Source of the DNA: Amphibalanus amphitrite
Taxonomy: Eukaryota; Arthropoda; Thecostraca; Balanomorpha; Balanidae
Assembly (NCBI RefSeq): GCF_019059575.1
Contig: NW_024881783.1
Span: 372,001 to 436,000 of the forward strand
Direction of reading: 5' to 3'
Length of the DNA: 64,000 nt
The stretch's first letter is position 1. Each line of letters begins with the position of its first letter. Shown here one piece after another: positions 34,501 through 43,555 of the stretch. The notes beneath the pieces are model-generated. The model was not told where the DNA came from. It made no database searches and worked only from the letters and a program-made list of their open reading frames with translations. The position numbers were made by a program, and so were the translations under genes.

Positions 34501-37500
34501 CGGACGGGGTGGCCGGCCTGGAGGAGCAACTGCGCCGGCGGCCGGCGCTGGCCGAGCTGGCGCGCTGTCCGCTCCTCTGCCTGCTGCTCTGTGTCGTGTA
34601 CGAGGAGTGTGACGCGGCGTTCCCGGCCAGCGAGGCGCTGCTCTACCGGTCGCTGTTCGAGTGTCTGATCCGGCGCAGTCTGCTGCGGCGCGGCCAGCGC
34701 CTGGAGGAGGACGGCGCCCTGCCGGCCCGCTGTCTGCGCCTGCTGCGCCAGTTCGGCCGGCTGGCCGTCCAGCTGTGCCTGGAGGAGCGCGTGTGCTACA
34801 GCCTGCAGGAAATCACCAACCACGTCTCCGACCGGGAGCTACTCGAGTGGGGATTCCTGACGCGCGTAGTCAGCGTCTCAAAAGTGCAGAAGCGCGAGCT
34901 GTACCAACCGCTGCACCGGACCTTCACCGACTTTCTGGCGGCGTTCTTCCTGTCCTCGCTGCCGGACCAGCGCGCGCTGCGGCACGAGATGGCACCTGTG
35001 CTAGTGCGTCTGGAAAGGCTGGACGGCCAGCCCAAAGCGTCACATGGGGTGATGGTGATGCTGCGTTATCTGGTGGCACTACTCAACGACGGCCAGCGGC
35101 GCGCCTACCAGGCGCTCGAGCTGCTGGCGCCGCTGTGTCTCGCGCCGCGCGCTCTTTTCACACTGCTCCGTGAGGCCGGCGACGAGCCGCTCGCCCAGAA
35201 GGCGGCTGCGCTCTGTCTGGCCGGCCAGCAGCACGTGATGGTGCAGACGGACCAGGCGGCCGAGCTGCGCGGCTGGACGGCCGTGCTGCGCAACAGCGCG
35301 CACCAGGAGAGCCTGGAGGTGGTTTTCCGGCCGGGTGGCGTGGTGCCGGCGCTCGAGCCGCTGCTGCGCGCCGCCGCCTCCCGGCTGCGCGCCGTCAAAC
35401 TCTGCACCCTGCTCGGTACGGACATGACCAGTGAGGAACTGACAGCGATGGGCCGGTACGTGGCACAGCTGCTCGAACCCGACGCCAAGGCGCGCTATCG
35501 ACTCAGCGAGCTGGAGATCGTGCTGCAGAACCTGGACGACAGCGACTTCGGCCGGTTCCAGCCGCTCGTGTCGGCGCTGTGCGACGCGCTGCCGCAGGTG
35601 CCCCGCTCGGCTCGCCTGAAGCTGGTGCTCGATCTGGACATGTCGGCCGAGCAGATGGCGCAGCTGTCGGCGGCGGTGCGGCGCGCGCCGGCCGTGGCTG
35701 TGCTGAGCATCTCACACCTTGTCTCGTTCGACGGCTCGATGCAGGCACTGGCCGAGCTGGTGCGCGCCGCGCCGCTCTCCGCGCTCACACTCTGCTCCGT
35801 GTGGCGACCCGACACGCACGCCACCAGTGCGCTCGACTTTTTCCGCTCGGAGCACGCGCTGCACGCGGCCGGCGGCAGCGCCACCAGTCTGAGCCGGCCG
35901 GACGCCAGTCTGCGGCGCAACTACAGCCTGGGCCGCGGCTCGGCCGGCGGCGCCGCCGGACTGCAGTTGGCGCACCGACTGCGGCTCGGCCGCGAGCCCA
36001 TCTGCGACCCGGCGGCGCACGGCGGCGGCTTCCACCGGCTATTCTGCGCGCTGCGCACGCCCGGCTGTCTGCTGACCTCGCTGCGGCTGACGCGCTGCCG
36101 GCTCACCGGCTCCGACCTGGCCTGTCTGGGCGAGAGCCTGCGCGCCACCACGCACCTCACCAACCTGACGGTGCAGGACGTGTCGCAGGCCACCGACCTG
36201 GTGCCGCTGCTGTTCGCGCTGCAGGAGAACAGCCGGCTGCAGCTGCTCGACCTGGACTCCAGCACCATGGTCATCGAGGACGCCGAGTTCATCCTGCTCT
36301 GCGAGTCGCTCGTCTGCTGCACCAGCCTGATGCTGCTCGACCTCTCACATTGGACCTTCAGACTGGAGGTCAGTGGCTAGGATCTGTGAATCTTCATCAG
36401 GTACTGATCAACTCGGCTATCTAAAAATATTTTTATCCCGAATTCTAGCATGCGTATTCTTCCACGGCGTATGCCATGTTACTCAAGTTCCATACCCAGC
36501 TGAACCCAGCTTTACGCTTTGTTTTTGCCAGTTCCCCCGTCTCACACCATATCTCTCTCATGTATGCCGCCCTGTCGCGTCCGTCCGACACCCGTTTCCG
36601 TTCGTGTTTACCTTCTCCCTGTCTGTTCGTTCGCCCTCCCGTCTTCTCTGGCGCGACGCCCCGTGTCCCTGCAGTCGCTTTGTCCGTCTTTTTGTCCGCC
36701 TTTATGTGGGACGGAGCTTGTCCGCCTTTATGTCTGACGCTCCGTCCCTTATTCCGGCAGTGGGAGCAGTCGCTGCTGGCGGCCGTGCAGCTGCTGCAGC
36801 AGACCGGGCTGATGCAGCTCGAACTGGACGGCTGCTCGGTGTCGGTGACGCTGCCCGACGGCCGGCAGCCGACGGTGGCGCAGCTGGTGCGCCGCGTGCC
36901 GGCCGCCCGCTCCCGGCTCACCACGCTCGGCCTGCGCTGCGTCTCGGTGACCGTGAACGAGGGCCGGCCGCTGACGGGCGCCGAGCTGATGCCGCTCGTG
37001 CAGCGCCTCTTCCCGCGCGTCTCTGAGCTCAACCTGGCGGTGAAGGTGGGCGGCGCGCCGCTCGGCGACGCCGCCCTGCTGCGCTTCTTCCAGCAGTGCG
37101 CCGAGAGCGGCCAGCTGCGACAGCTGCGACTCAGCAGCTGGCAGCTGCAGGTGGCCGCGCCGCGCGCCACGCTCGAGGCCAAGCTGCGGCCGCTGCTGCG
37201 CCGGCTGACGCTCGGGCAGATCTACCTGAGTGGCGTGAAGGCGACGGACGCCACGGAGGCGCGCTGCGAGCACCTGCTGGCCGTCTCGGTGATCGCCCAC
37301 TCGCGGTGTCTGCGGCTGCTCAGTCTGGGCGGCATGACGTCCCTGCAGCCGAGTCAGGCCACCGCCATCGGCCAGGGTATCCGGGACCGGTTCGCCGGCG
37401 AGCAGCTGATGCTCTACACCAGCGGATGGCCGTACGCGGCGCTGCGCGCTCTTCGCTCCGTCGTGGAGGAGAGTGACCGGCTGATGGCCTCCTATGCCGG

Positions 37501-37558
37501 CGGACTGACCGGGCTTTACGTCATCACACGCACAGACAAACCAGGGAAGGGCGCGTAG
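25453..37558 (+). CDS. NACHT-LRR (NLR-type) receptor with a possible RHIM-like motif
   Basis: The model joins 25453-25504, 25657-26009, 28052-28549, 32656-32889, 33696-33839, 34134-36368 and 36761-37558, giving about 1,437 aa. Residues 19-135 are acidic and disordered; about 145-215 are Gly/Tyr/Cys repeats. VVIGNVIHLH (277-286) resembles the RHIM amyloid core. Residues 302-379 are helical pre-NACHT sequence. NACHT follows, with Walker A GEPGFGKST (397-405), Walker B VLFLLDGLDE (474-483) and the VVVTSRPS sensor strand (about 505-512). From about 870 to the C-terminus there are degenerate leucine-rich repeats. Every junction from exon 2 on is phase 0 with GT-AG borders, so the assembly is firm; the first exon is less certain. 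Known NACHT proteins are ATP-dependent oligomerising cytosolic sensors in immunity or cell death. No transmembrane segment is seen. The ligand is unknown. Insects largely lack such receptors. Confidence 0.85.
25657..26009 (+). CDS. NLR exon 2, acidic N-terminal region
   Basis: A strong pyrimidine tract ending GTGTATTTAG precedes the exon, and the donor is AGTCAG|GTGGGT. It encodes a Pro/Ala/Asp-rich region with the acidic run SETEDEDDSGE and the sequence ADETDVDG, whose DETD (25884-25895) fits an executioner-caspase-type site. There is no in-frame ATG, so an upstream exon is required. Confidence 0.75.
26665..26934 (-). CDS. Small antisense open frame with a signal-peptide-like start
   Basis: An 89-codon ATG-to-TGA frame runs antisense within the second intron of the NLR gene. 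It begins MLTLCVTLVLTLNI...CS, which could be a signal peptide, and continues with a hydrophilic Pro/Gln/Glu-rich region. No homology is recognised, and the ATG overlaps a short GTGTCAACA duplication. It may be a small secreted protein gene or chance. Confidence 0.22.
   Translation of the reverse strand: MLTLCVTLVLTLNINTTICSPLTAVTTSQPVPGARPIYWQHQMAETNRAALEHAEWTEQHPFPQPDQPADSGECRRDGITQRPSFSRRH
28052..28549 (+). CDS. NLR exon 3, Gly-rich repeats and RHIM-like motif
   Basis: The acceptor is CTCCCGTTCACAG|GCT and the donor is CCCAGACAG|GTGCGT. The first half encodes seven to eight copies of an (N/T)(C/G)YPGS(V/G)G-type unit followed by a Gly run. The second half contains LAGLLRGVLDSV and then SSKDVVIGNVIHLHTDG (motif bases 28475-28504), just before a proline-rich end. 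The exon is phase 0 at both ends, 166 codons. Confidence 0.78.
28583..28985. repeat. Left arm of an inverted array (TTGCCGAAATGTCAA unit)
   Basis: Irregular tandem copies of TTGCCGAAATGTCAA/TTAGTCGAAATGCTA begin 34 bases after the donor of NLR exon 3. The same words in reverse complement form the array at 31560-31945, and a short piece sits at 30215-30320. The pair looks like the arms of a foldback-type element. Confidence 0.75.
29143..30077. mobile_element. TTAA-flanked MITE (CCCGCGAGTTGCTGGGGG ends)
   Basis: It runs from TTAA-CCCGCGAGTTGCTGGGG to CCCCAGCAACTGCCGGG-TTAA, 935 bases. Subterminal GCGTTAAACGC palindromes lie in G/C runs at both ends, and two perfect hairpins lie at 29196-29251. 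It carries TGACCT-rich sequence and no gene, and lies in the third NLR intron. Confidence 0.75.
29196..29251. repeat. Two adjacent perfect hairpins
   Basis: GCCGGGCCATAGCGCC pairs with its exact complement across a GCA loop, and GGCGCGCC pairs with GGCGCGCC across a second GCA loop. They are subterminal in the MITE. Confidence 0.85.
30153..31286. mobile_element. TTAA-flanked MITE (CCCTC(A/G)CCGG ends)
   Basis: It runs from TTAA-CCCTCACCGG to CCGGCGAGGG-TTAA, about 1.13 kb. It shares TTTCGCCCCTGA(T)(C/G)GAG, the GACGTCAT pairs and many TGACCT/AGGTCA words with the copies at 3907 and 21435. A GCCGAATG array piece (30215-30320) is embedded near its left end. No coding capacity; it lies in the third NLR intron. 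Confidence 0.7.
31560..31945. repeat. Right arm of the inverted array (TTGACATTTCGGCAA unit)
   Basis: Tandem TTGACATTTCGGCAAA units are the reverse complement of the unit at 28583-28985. Between the arms lie two complete TTAA MITEs. Short open frames across it are artefacts. Confidence 0.78.
32034..32157. mobile_element. Small hairpin MITE upstream of NLR exon 4
   Basis: An imperfect inverted repeat of about 60 bases per arm folds around GAGGCCGAAGGCC; the arms contain AAATTTTCAAGACC and GTCCTTACTG. There is no coding capacity. It lies about 500 bases before the exon 4 acceptor. Confidence 0.65.
32656..32889 (+). CDS. NLR exon 4, pre-NACHT helical segment
   Basis: The acceptor CCCCTCCCGCAG|CCT follows a long C/T tract and the donor is CTCACG|GTAAGG. 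It encodes TVAYLRSRWLDTLTRL, then PIPWCPEFRLPLQEYYI and a further helix. This matches the helical linker (YL...L..L..PW......Y) found just before NACHT in many invertebrate NLRs. Phase 0, 78 codons. Confidence 0.78.
33696..33839 (+). CDS. NLR exon 5, NACHT Walker A (P-loop)
   Basis: The acceptor is CGCCCCCACCAG|CCG and the donor is TTCCAT|GTGAGT. It encodes RRILVEGEPGFGKSTLM, a full NACHT P-loop with the invariant Lys and Ser/Thr, then LKLLHDWA and the strand LRYFH. Phase 0, 48 codons. Confidence 0.88.
34134..36368 (+). CDS. NLR exon 6, rest of NACHT, winged-helix region and first leucine-rich repeats
   Basis: The acceptor is TTTTGCTCGGCAG|TTC and the donor is CTGGAG|GTCAGT. This 745-codon exon encodes FAFLIPLWEFNGSLYNF, the Walker B strand LFLLDGLDEL, VVVTSRPSHV, the NACHT-associated helices (ARCPLLCLLLCVVY; HRTFTDFLAAFFLSSL, as in the family's F-x-E-F/L-x-A-x-F motif) and the start of the leucine-rich repeats (LTSLRLTRCRLTGSDL; LLDLDSSTM). 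Base composition is strongly G/C-biased, like the other genes here. Confidence 0.9.
36761..37558 (+). CDS. NLR exon 7, terminal leucine-rich repeats
   Basis: The acceptor is CTTATTCCGGCAG|TGG, in phase 0. It continues the repeats (LMQLELDGCSV, LTTLGLRCVSV, LRQLRLSSWQL, LRLLSLGGM) and ends at TAG (37556-37558) after a basic tail TDKPGKGA. Confidence 0.85.
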   Translation, partial: WEQSLLAAVQLLQQTGLMQLELDGCSVSVTLPDGRQPTVAQLVRRVPAARSRLTTLGLRCVSVTVNEGRPLTGAELMPLVQRLFPRVSELNLAVKVGGAPLGDAALLRFFQQCAESGQLRQLRLSSWQLQVAAPRATLEAKLRPLLRRLTLGQIYLSGVKATDATEARCEHLLAVSVIAHSRCLRLLSLGGMTSLQPSQATAIGQGIRDRFAGEQLMLYTSGWPYAALRALRSVVEESDRLMASYAGGLTGLYVITRTDKPGKGA

Positions 37559-40500
37559 CTCCCGTGGTGAGACGTCTGGACGAAGTGAAACAGCATCTGT
37601 GAGCCGGTCGTGCAGCCTACGCGACTGGGTTTTAGATTGGGTAGGTGGCGCCTACGTTCCAGATCCGGTGAGTACTCACGTGCGCTCGCCGCCTGAAGCG
37701 GGGTACGCCGTTAGGTACATCGGTACTCCACGGTGCGCTGCTGTGTATGATGGCTTTAATGGTCGCCGATTTTCCTGTTTTGGACCGGCTAGGTGTCTCA
37801 TTTCCATTGTCGCACCTAACTGCGTGTCTCTTACCCCGTGCTGTTCGTCTCATTCCTGACTCGCGTTAGCGCTCATTGGCTAGTAACCGTTCTACGGTTT
37901 CATTCATCTCATTACCGCTACAAGATCTGATTAAGTATAGTTACTGCATAAAGCAGTCGTCAGCTTTCCTGCAACTAATAGCCGGACCATTCCGATTCAA
38001 TATTGCCATTGTTGTTCGTCTAAATGTTTAGAACGAATAGCAGTTATCTATGTCTGTATTACTTATAACAAATATTTCCTATTTATTTTGCGCCGAACAA
38101 ATTTATATTTAATTGTAATGCTGCTATTGTTTGTTAGAGTCACGCCTTTAGCTTGAGAATGGTAATGGATCATTGCATCTGTGCCCGTCAGTGCGCTTTC
38201 AGACAAAGCATTATATTGTTACATTTCCAGTCCCTATCGAAATATCACCGTAAGAAAACTGCGAAGGCAGTTCCAATGCGGAAACTAAGATCCAATACTT
38301 TCAGTTCCTTAGCTAATCCTGCTCTCTGCAAACAATCATGACATTGCCAAGTTTGAGATAGATTGATTCGAAGACTGAATTCTTAGCTCGATTATCATGA
38401 ACTCCGCCGACTTTTATTTTAATGACATGGAAATGCCCAGCTATTTCTCCATACGGTATGCTAAGTTCGTTTCAGAACACAATATCGTATGGAGTGATTC
38501 CATGTTTGTTAGCGCTATTGTTATTGTGATGCTCAGGTGAACGAGGCTCTAGTTGTTGCTTTATCGCGTCTTATTCGGGTGCAATGAAGTAATTGACCCT
38601 CTAGACAAGTGTACTTATAATTGTTGTTGTTATTGACAAGTGCGCACATTCATTGCTCACTCGCTACTGACGAAGCTTACCCGATAAACGCCTTGCCGCT
38701 AAGTATTGTCCGAGGCGTTGTGCGGAGATTTTCGATAGCTGTTGGGCGCCGTTGCCGCCCTGTTGGAAATGGTCGTGCCGTCGAGCTGTGTCCGCGCTGT
38801 GCGCTCCGTAGTTCGCTAGACGTGCTCTGAAGACTGACCGGCTGTGCCGTCGGGTTTTGTCGGTACGGCCGGCGCTATCGTGCAGTAGTTTAGGCTCGGA
38901 GGCCGGCTGTTGCTGTTACCAGCCGCCTTGGGATAGGCTGGGCCAGCTCTGCCTCCGCCGTCTGCACTGTCCTACGGAGGACGATGGAGAGAGGATGTCC
39001 AGTTTTGTGCGACACAGGCTGTCTTGCAGTAGCCGCCGGGCCGTCCTTGCCTTCCCAACTGTGGTTTGTGGGCGATTGAGAAGGGAAACTTGGGAGACGC
39101 CTGCATTTTTGCAATGTCTATTTCAGTGTCAGAAAGTAGTTTACTTACTAGACGCTAGGCATGGACTTTGTAGTTGAAAGACTATTTATGTGCCATTTTA
39201 TGGCCAGGTACAGCAGAAGAAGATTGCTAACTTCGCTAGTGCATATGACTAAAGCCATCGGCATCGGTTTATACTCGTATGTGTGGATGTTTATCGTTCC
39301 ATGTGATAAGCATTGTGAAAACGTGCTTGTGTTAACTTTTTGACGTAGCTTGGCGGTAAGTCATGCCAAGACTTCAACCGACTCGTGCCTTCCTATGGCG
39401 GCCAAAATCGTTTCGTCAGTATTTACGTACAACCAAAATGTGCCTGACTTTTAACTAGAACAACTTCCAGACATTGCGTCTCTTTGACGGCCCGCTGTGA
39501 TAAAATGTGCCAATGTCGCCCACCTGTGTATTGTTTGCCTGGCCTTTTGAAGCGTTTTAACGACTCGACATGCAGTGATGCTGTGTAATGCGAGGTCACA
39601 TGCGTGTCTGATCCACCGTTGGACGTCGCTTAGTTTTGATTTTTGCACTTCGTTACTTGTTGTCGTTAAGTTAATATTCCGAATACTGCTTCAAATAATT
39701 GTGACGAGTTTCGCTTTGTGAACTGAAATGATGCGATTATATACCACGAAATGTGAAATCATTGAAGTGTCCGGTATGATTAGTGTGGTGTGCGACTGTA
39801 ATGTAATGGAACGGATACCATTCGTAATAGGAAGACAACTGGAACTTAAAAAGCAAAGCTATTGATGCAGAACAAGGACCACCTCCGCTCCGTGCTACTT
39901 TCCCGACCCTCGCATCTCGGCTGTTCGCACTAATTCGAGACAGGCATACCACGGTACACCTGTGGTATACCTGTGGTATACCCGTATACGAGACAGGTAT
40001 ACCACACACCACAGGGCCGGGAGCATTGTAAACGGTTACACACCATCGTAGGTGGTTGCGAATTCACACAACTGTATTTTCTCAACGGCTCCGACGCATG
40101 AGCTCCCTAAACTCTGATTTCGCTACGACACGGCCGGCGAAAAGGCTGTGAAATAATCATGTTCAGAATATCTTTGGAAGAGCCCTAGGGTTACCACTAT
40201 ACGGGCGGCACCTAATTCTACCGCTATCAGGCAGCGTCTTAGACACGCTGCTCTACCATATCGCAAATGATGCACTGCCGATGATATGCTTCGTGGTTGT
40301 AGCGGCGCCTGTCGCCGCTCGCGGCGTTGCCCCGGCTGACGCCATTGTTCGTGTGCAGCCGTCAGTGCCTTCGTTGGCTGGACTGACCGGCTTTGGCGTC
40401 TCAGAGATCGGAATTGGTCTGAAGTCCGTGGCCAGAGATGGTGGATGTCTGGAATACCAAAAGCTTTAGCTGTGACGGGTACGGGGACAAAATCCCTAGC

Positions 40501-40770
40501 ACCTAGTCTTTTCGAATGACATGGCACAAAATGCATCGACATTTTTTCATGGTTGGCCATAAAAGAACTAGTCTTGCAGTTGCAACGCATTTTTATAACC
40601 TTCGCCACATCGCGTATGACTTGTGCTATGGCCATGCCAGCGGCCGGACCCTGGAAATCCAAACCCAGTCGGTCGTTTCCCGCACCGGCTACTTCTGTTT
40701 TTCCCACGGGCTCAATTTACGTCCCTTCACCCAGATCTGTGTGTAAGCGGGGCTCTGTGCTGTTCCTCAC
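37559..40770. other. Gap between NLR stop and the unknown minus-strand gene
   Basis: The first part is probably NLR 3' UTR; no clear AATAAA was found close by. Codon-poor T/G-rich sequence follows to 39.6 kb. A short imperfect repeat of GGTATACCACAGGTG lies at 39935-40012. No exon could be supported. Confidence 0.4.
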
Positions 40771-41030
40771 CTAGCTCTGTGTGAGGTCGGAGCGCTGTCC
40801 TGCCGCTCGACTCGTCTCCGCCGCCGCCCGGCTAACCAGTACCACGGCCCGGGAGTGGTGTCCGTCGCCGGTCGGCCAGCGGCCGCGCCGGAACACCAGT
40901 CGCCGGGCCGCGGCGGCCGGGTCGGGTCGCCAGCGCAGGTAGCGGCCCGCCGGGGCCGGCGTGGTGGCCGCCGCCGAGAACCGAGAGTGCGCCACCAGGC
41001 CGGCCAGAGCCGCCGTGTACGGGATGCGGT
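40771..41030 (-). CDS. Unknown secreted protein, exon 4 (terminal)
   Basis: The acceptor is TGCTCCGTTTCAG|AC, entering in phase 1, and the stop is TAG at 40771-40773. It encodes RIPYTAALAGLVAHSRF, then an Ala/Arg/Pro-rich tail with RYLRWRPD and VFRRGRWPTGDG. Codon use is strongly G/C-ended, as in the other real exons. Confidence 0.6.
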
Positions 41031-43491
41031 CTGAAACGGAGCACATGTTCTCAGTCACCGCATTAGGTATACAAATAAAGGTACACCTGTCTATTGTCAG
41101 CCTTCGAGTTAGGCAGTTTCTGACCTATAGCGACCAACACGGCTGTCAGCTGTGCTGCACTCTAACAGTCTCGTCCGATCCAGTAAGGTGCCATTATGGA
41201 TAGTGCTGAAAATAAAACAGCGTGTCGTGGGGCCCCCCGAAGCCCAAATTCGACGTGTTGCGTTGGTAACAGCTCCCAAGGTACGACTTGCTTCTCGACA
41301 GGGTGGCTGTCTATTTGTGAAGTCTGGCAGTACCAAATCACTGAATATATGGCCTCAGTAAATTAGAACAGACGGCAACTGGCATCCAAGGAGCAATTCG
41401 GCCAAAGCTAACGGCCGGTGGCCCACATTTTACGCCACTATAAAGCATTTCACAGCTATCTCGGGAGCAATTATTTGCACTGCAGACGGATCGTCATCTT
41501 TCAAATGTTCTACAAGGAATCCTGACGCATTGTGGGCAAAATTACCGCCTCAGATGTGTGCATGCCAAACTTGCCAACAGATGACGCTAGAGTCGAGCGC
41601 CTGAAGTTATGCTGTGCCGGCGAGCAGTTTCTCAACAAACCACATCGACCAATGGGATGGGAAGGATTAAAGGCCGATGCGAAGACAGCTAGATTATGCA
41701 CATTGCCAGTTGCCCTGAGCCCCCCCCCCCCCTGGATGGTTCGACTAAAGCCGTGCCAGTTGCCTCTAACCCACACGGGTCGCTTTTCTCTCCAGTCGCC
41801 CATTCTGGGAGCGAGCGACCCGTGACGTTTCCCGGTGGCGACAGCCGGGGCTCCGCAGATGTCACCGGCTAAATCGAGGCAGCCCAGTGCGACTCTAATG
41901 AAGGTGTGGTGTGACACGGCGCTCCTGCGTCCAGGACAGGTTGAGTTATCGACCGGGCCGGACAACGGGCGGCGGCGAGACTGATTGGGGCGCCCGGGCC
42001 CGGCGGCCGCTCTTCGAGATCGGACGAGCCCCGGCGGTCGGCCCGGCCGGGCTCCGGACCACGGCGGCCCGGCTGGGAGAGCGGACCAGAGCGGCTGAGC
42101 TAAAATACCAGAACACCCGGGCTGAAATACCAGAGCAGCCGGGCTAAAATACCAGAACAGCCGGGCTGAAATACCAGAAGAGCCGGGCTAAAATACCAGA
42201 ACACCCGGGCTGAAGATCAAAACATTCCGACTCGAGGCCTGAAGGGCCGAAGACCTCAAACTTACAAATGTGGCTGTTTGACTCACCTCATTGAACAACT
42301 CCTGCCTACGAGTACTTCCTGCATGGGCAGAGATTGCTGATGCATAGCACGTGAATTGGTGGTTACTGGACACCGGCGGAGATCAGCGTTAGGCGTGCTT
42401 GCCATTCGACTGCCACAAACTGCGCTAAGCACCAGTCCGGACGCTAATCGCGGACTCAAACGTCCAGATAATTGTATTTATATCCCGGCACGGGACGGCG
42501 CCAAGATGGTAACAACGCCAGACCCGCACAACAACAAGCCACTCCAGTGCTTCGAAAATCCAGTTATTCGCCAACTTAGCCAGCCCTTGGAAGCCGCGCA
42601 CCAAAAACGACGACGGCGGCGCTCGGCTTTATAAGAGACGAAGGCGAACAAAGTGACCCTGTCACCGTGAACAAAGTAAATAGACTCACCACTCACTCGG
42701 AGACCTGAGCAAAGCGCGGCTTTGTCTCATATGTCGCCGCCGGTGGACGCCAGCGAACGATTTAATCAAGCTATCCGGCGCAGATATGAACGCCGCTTCC
42801 CCCATAATGGAGAGATCATTCAGATCTATGGTCATCTGATATGAAGCGTTAAGGAAATCATCCAGCGGCGATCCTCTCTGGTATAGCAATAGCTGTATCA
42901 CAGGACTGCGGTATTACGTACAGGGTCGATTGCTGCTTTGACTATCAGATCAGATCAGATGGCTGTTGGGTGGCGAACACGGTTTTGGTATTCACGGTTT
43001 TCGGATTCCGTCCTACAGTAAAAGTCACAGAACAATATGTTACGTCATTACGACCATTTGGCATTTACAGCACATGTTGTGGCCCGTGATGGAGGAGCTT
43101 ATCTTGTTTCAGCGGCGAGCCCACTTACTGAGAGTCTGTTTGAGTCGCTCCCACTGGGTAGGGTTGTGCACCAGCTGGATGAGGAGTTTCATCGAGGAGT
43201 CGTCCACGGACAGCTCCCCAGAGCCGGACGACTGAAATGACACACAGAGACCGGGAGGGAATGTTAGAAAACAGAGCACGCACAGCCACACGGAGAGGGA
43301 CTACAGTTACACAGTGTTTAGGTACTGGTTAAACGGTAAAATCTGATCGCAGTGGCAAAAAGTGGTAAAGATGTAGTCAAGTCACTAGGTTGATTGAACG
43401 CTTTTGTGGAAAGGCAGGGAGGGAGAGAAAGGGAGAGGAGAGAGAGGGAGAGAGAGAGAGGGAGAAGAGAAGAGAGAGATAGAGGGAGAGA

Positions 43492-43555
<64 letters not shown>

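Noticed and set aside
34059-37300. Several long frames on both strands overlapping the NLR exons
   Set aside because: Shadows of very GC-rich coding exons; only the chosen frame gives the NACHT motifs and consistent splice phases.
42686-42901. Possible extra exon of the unknown secreted gene (SPLDDFLNASYQ...)
   Set aside because: AT-rich codons unlike the other exons and no good acceptor; the gene phases close without it.
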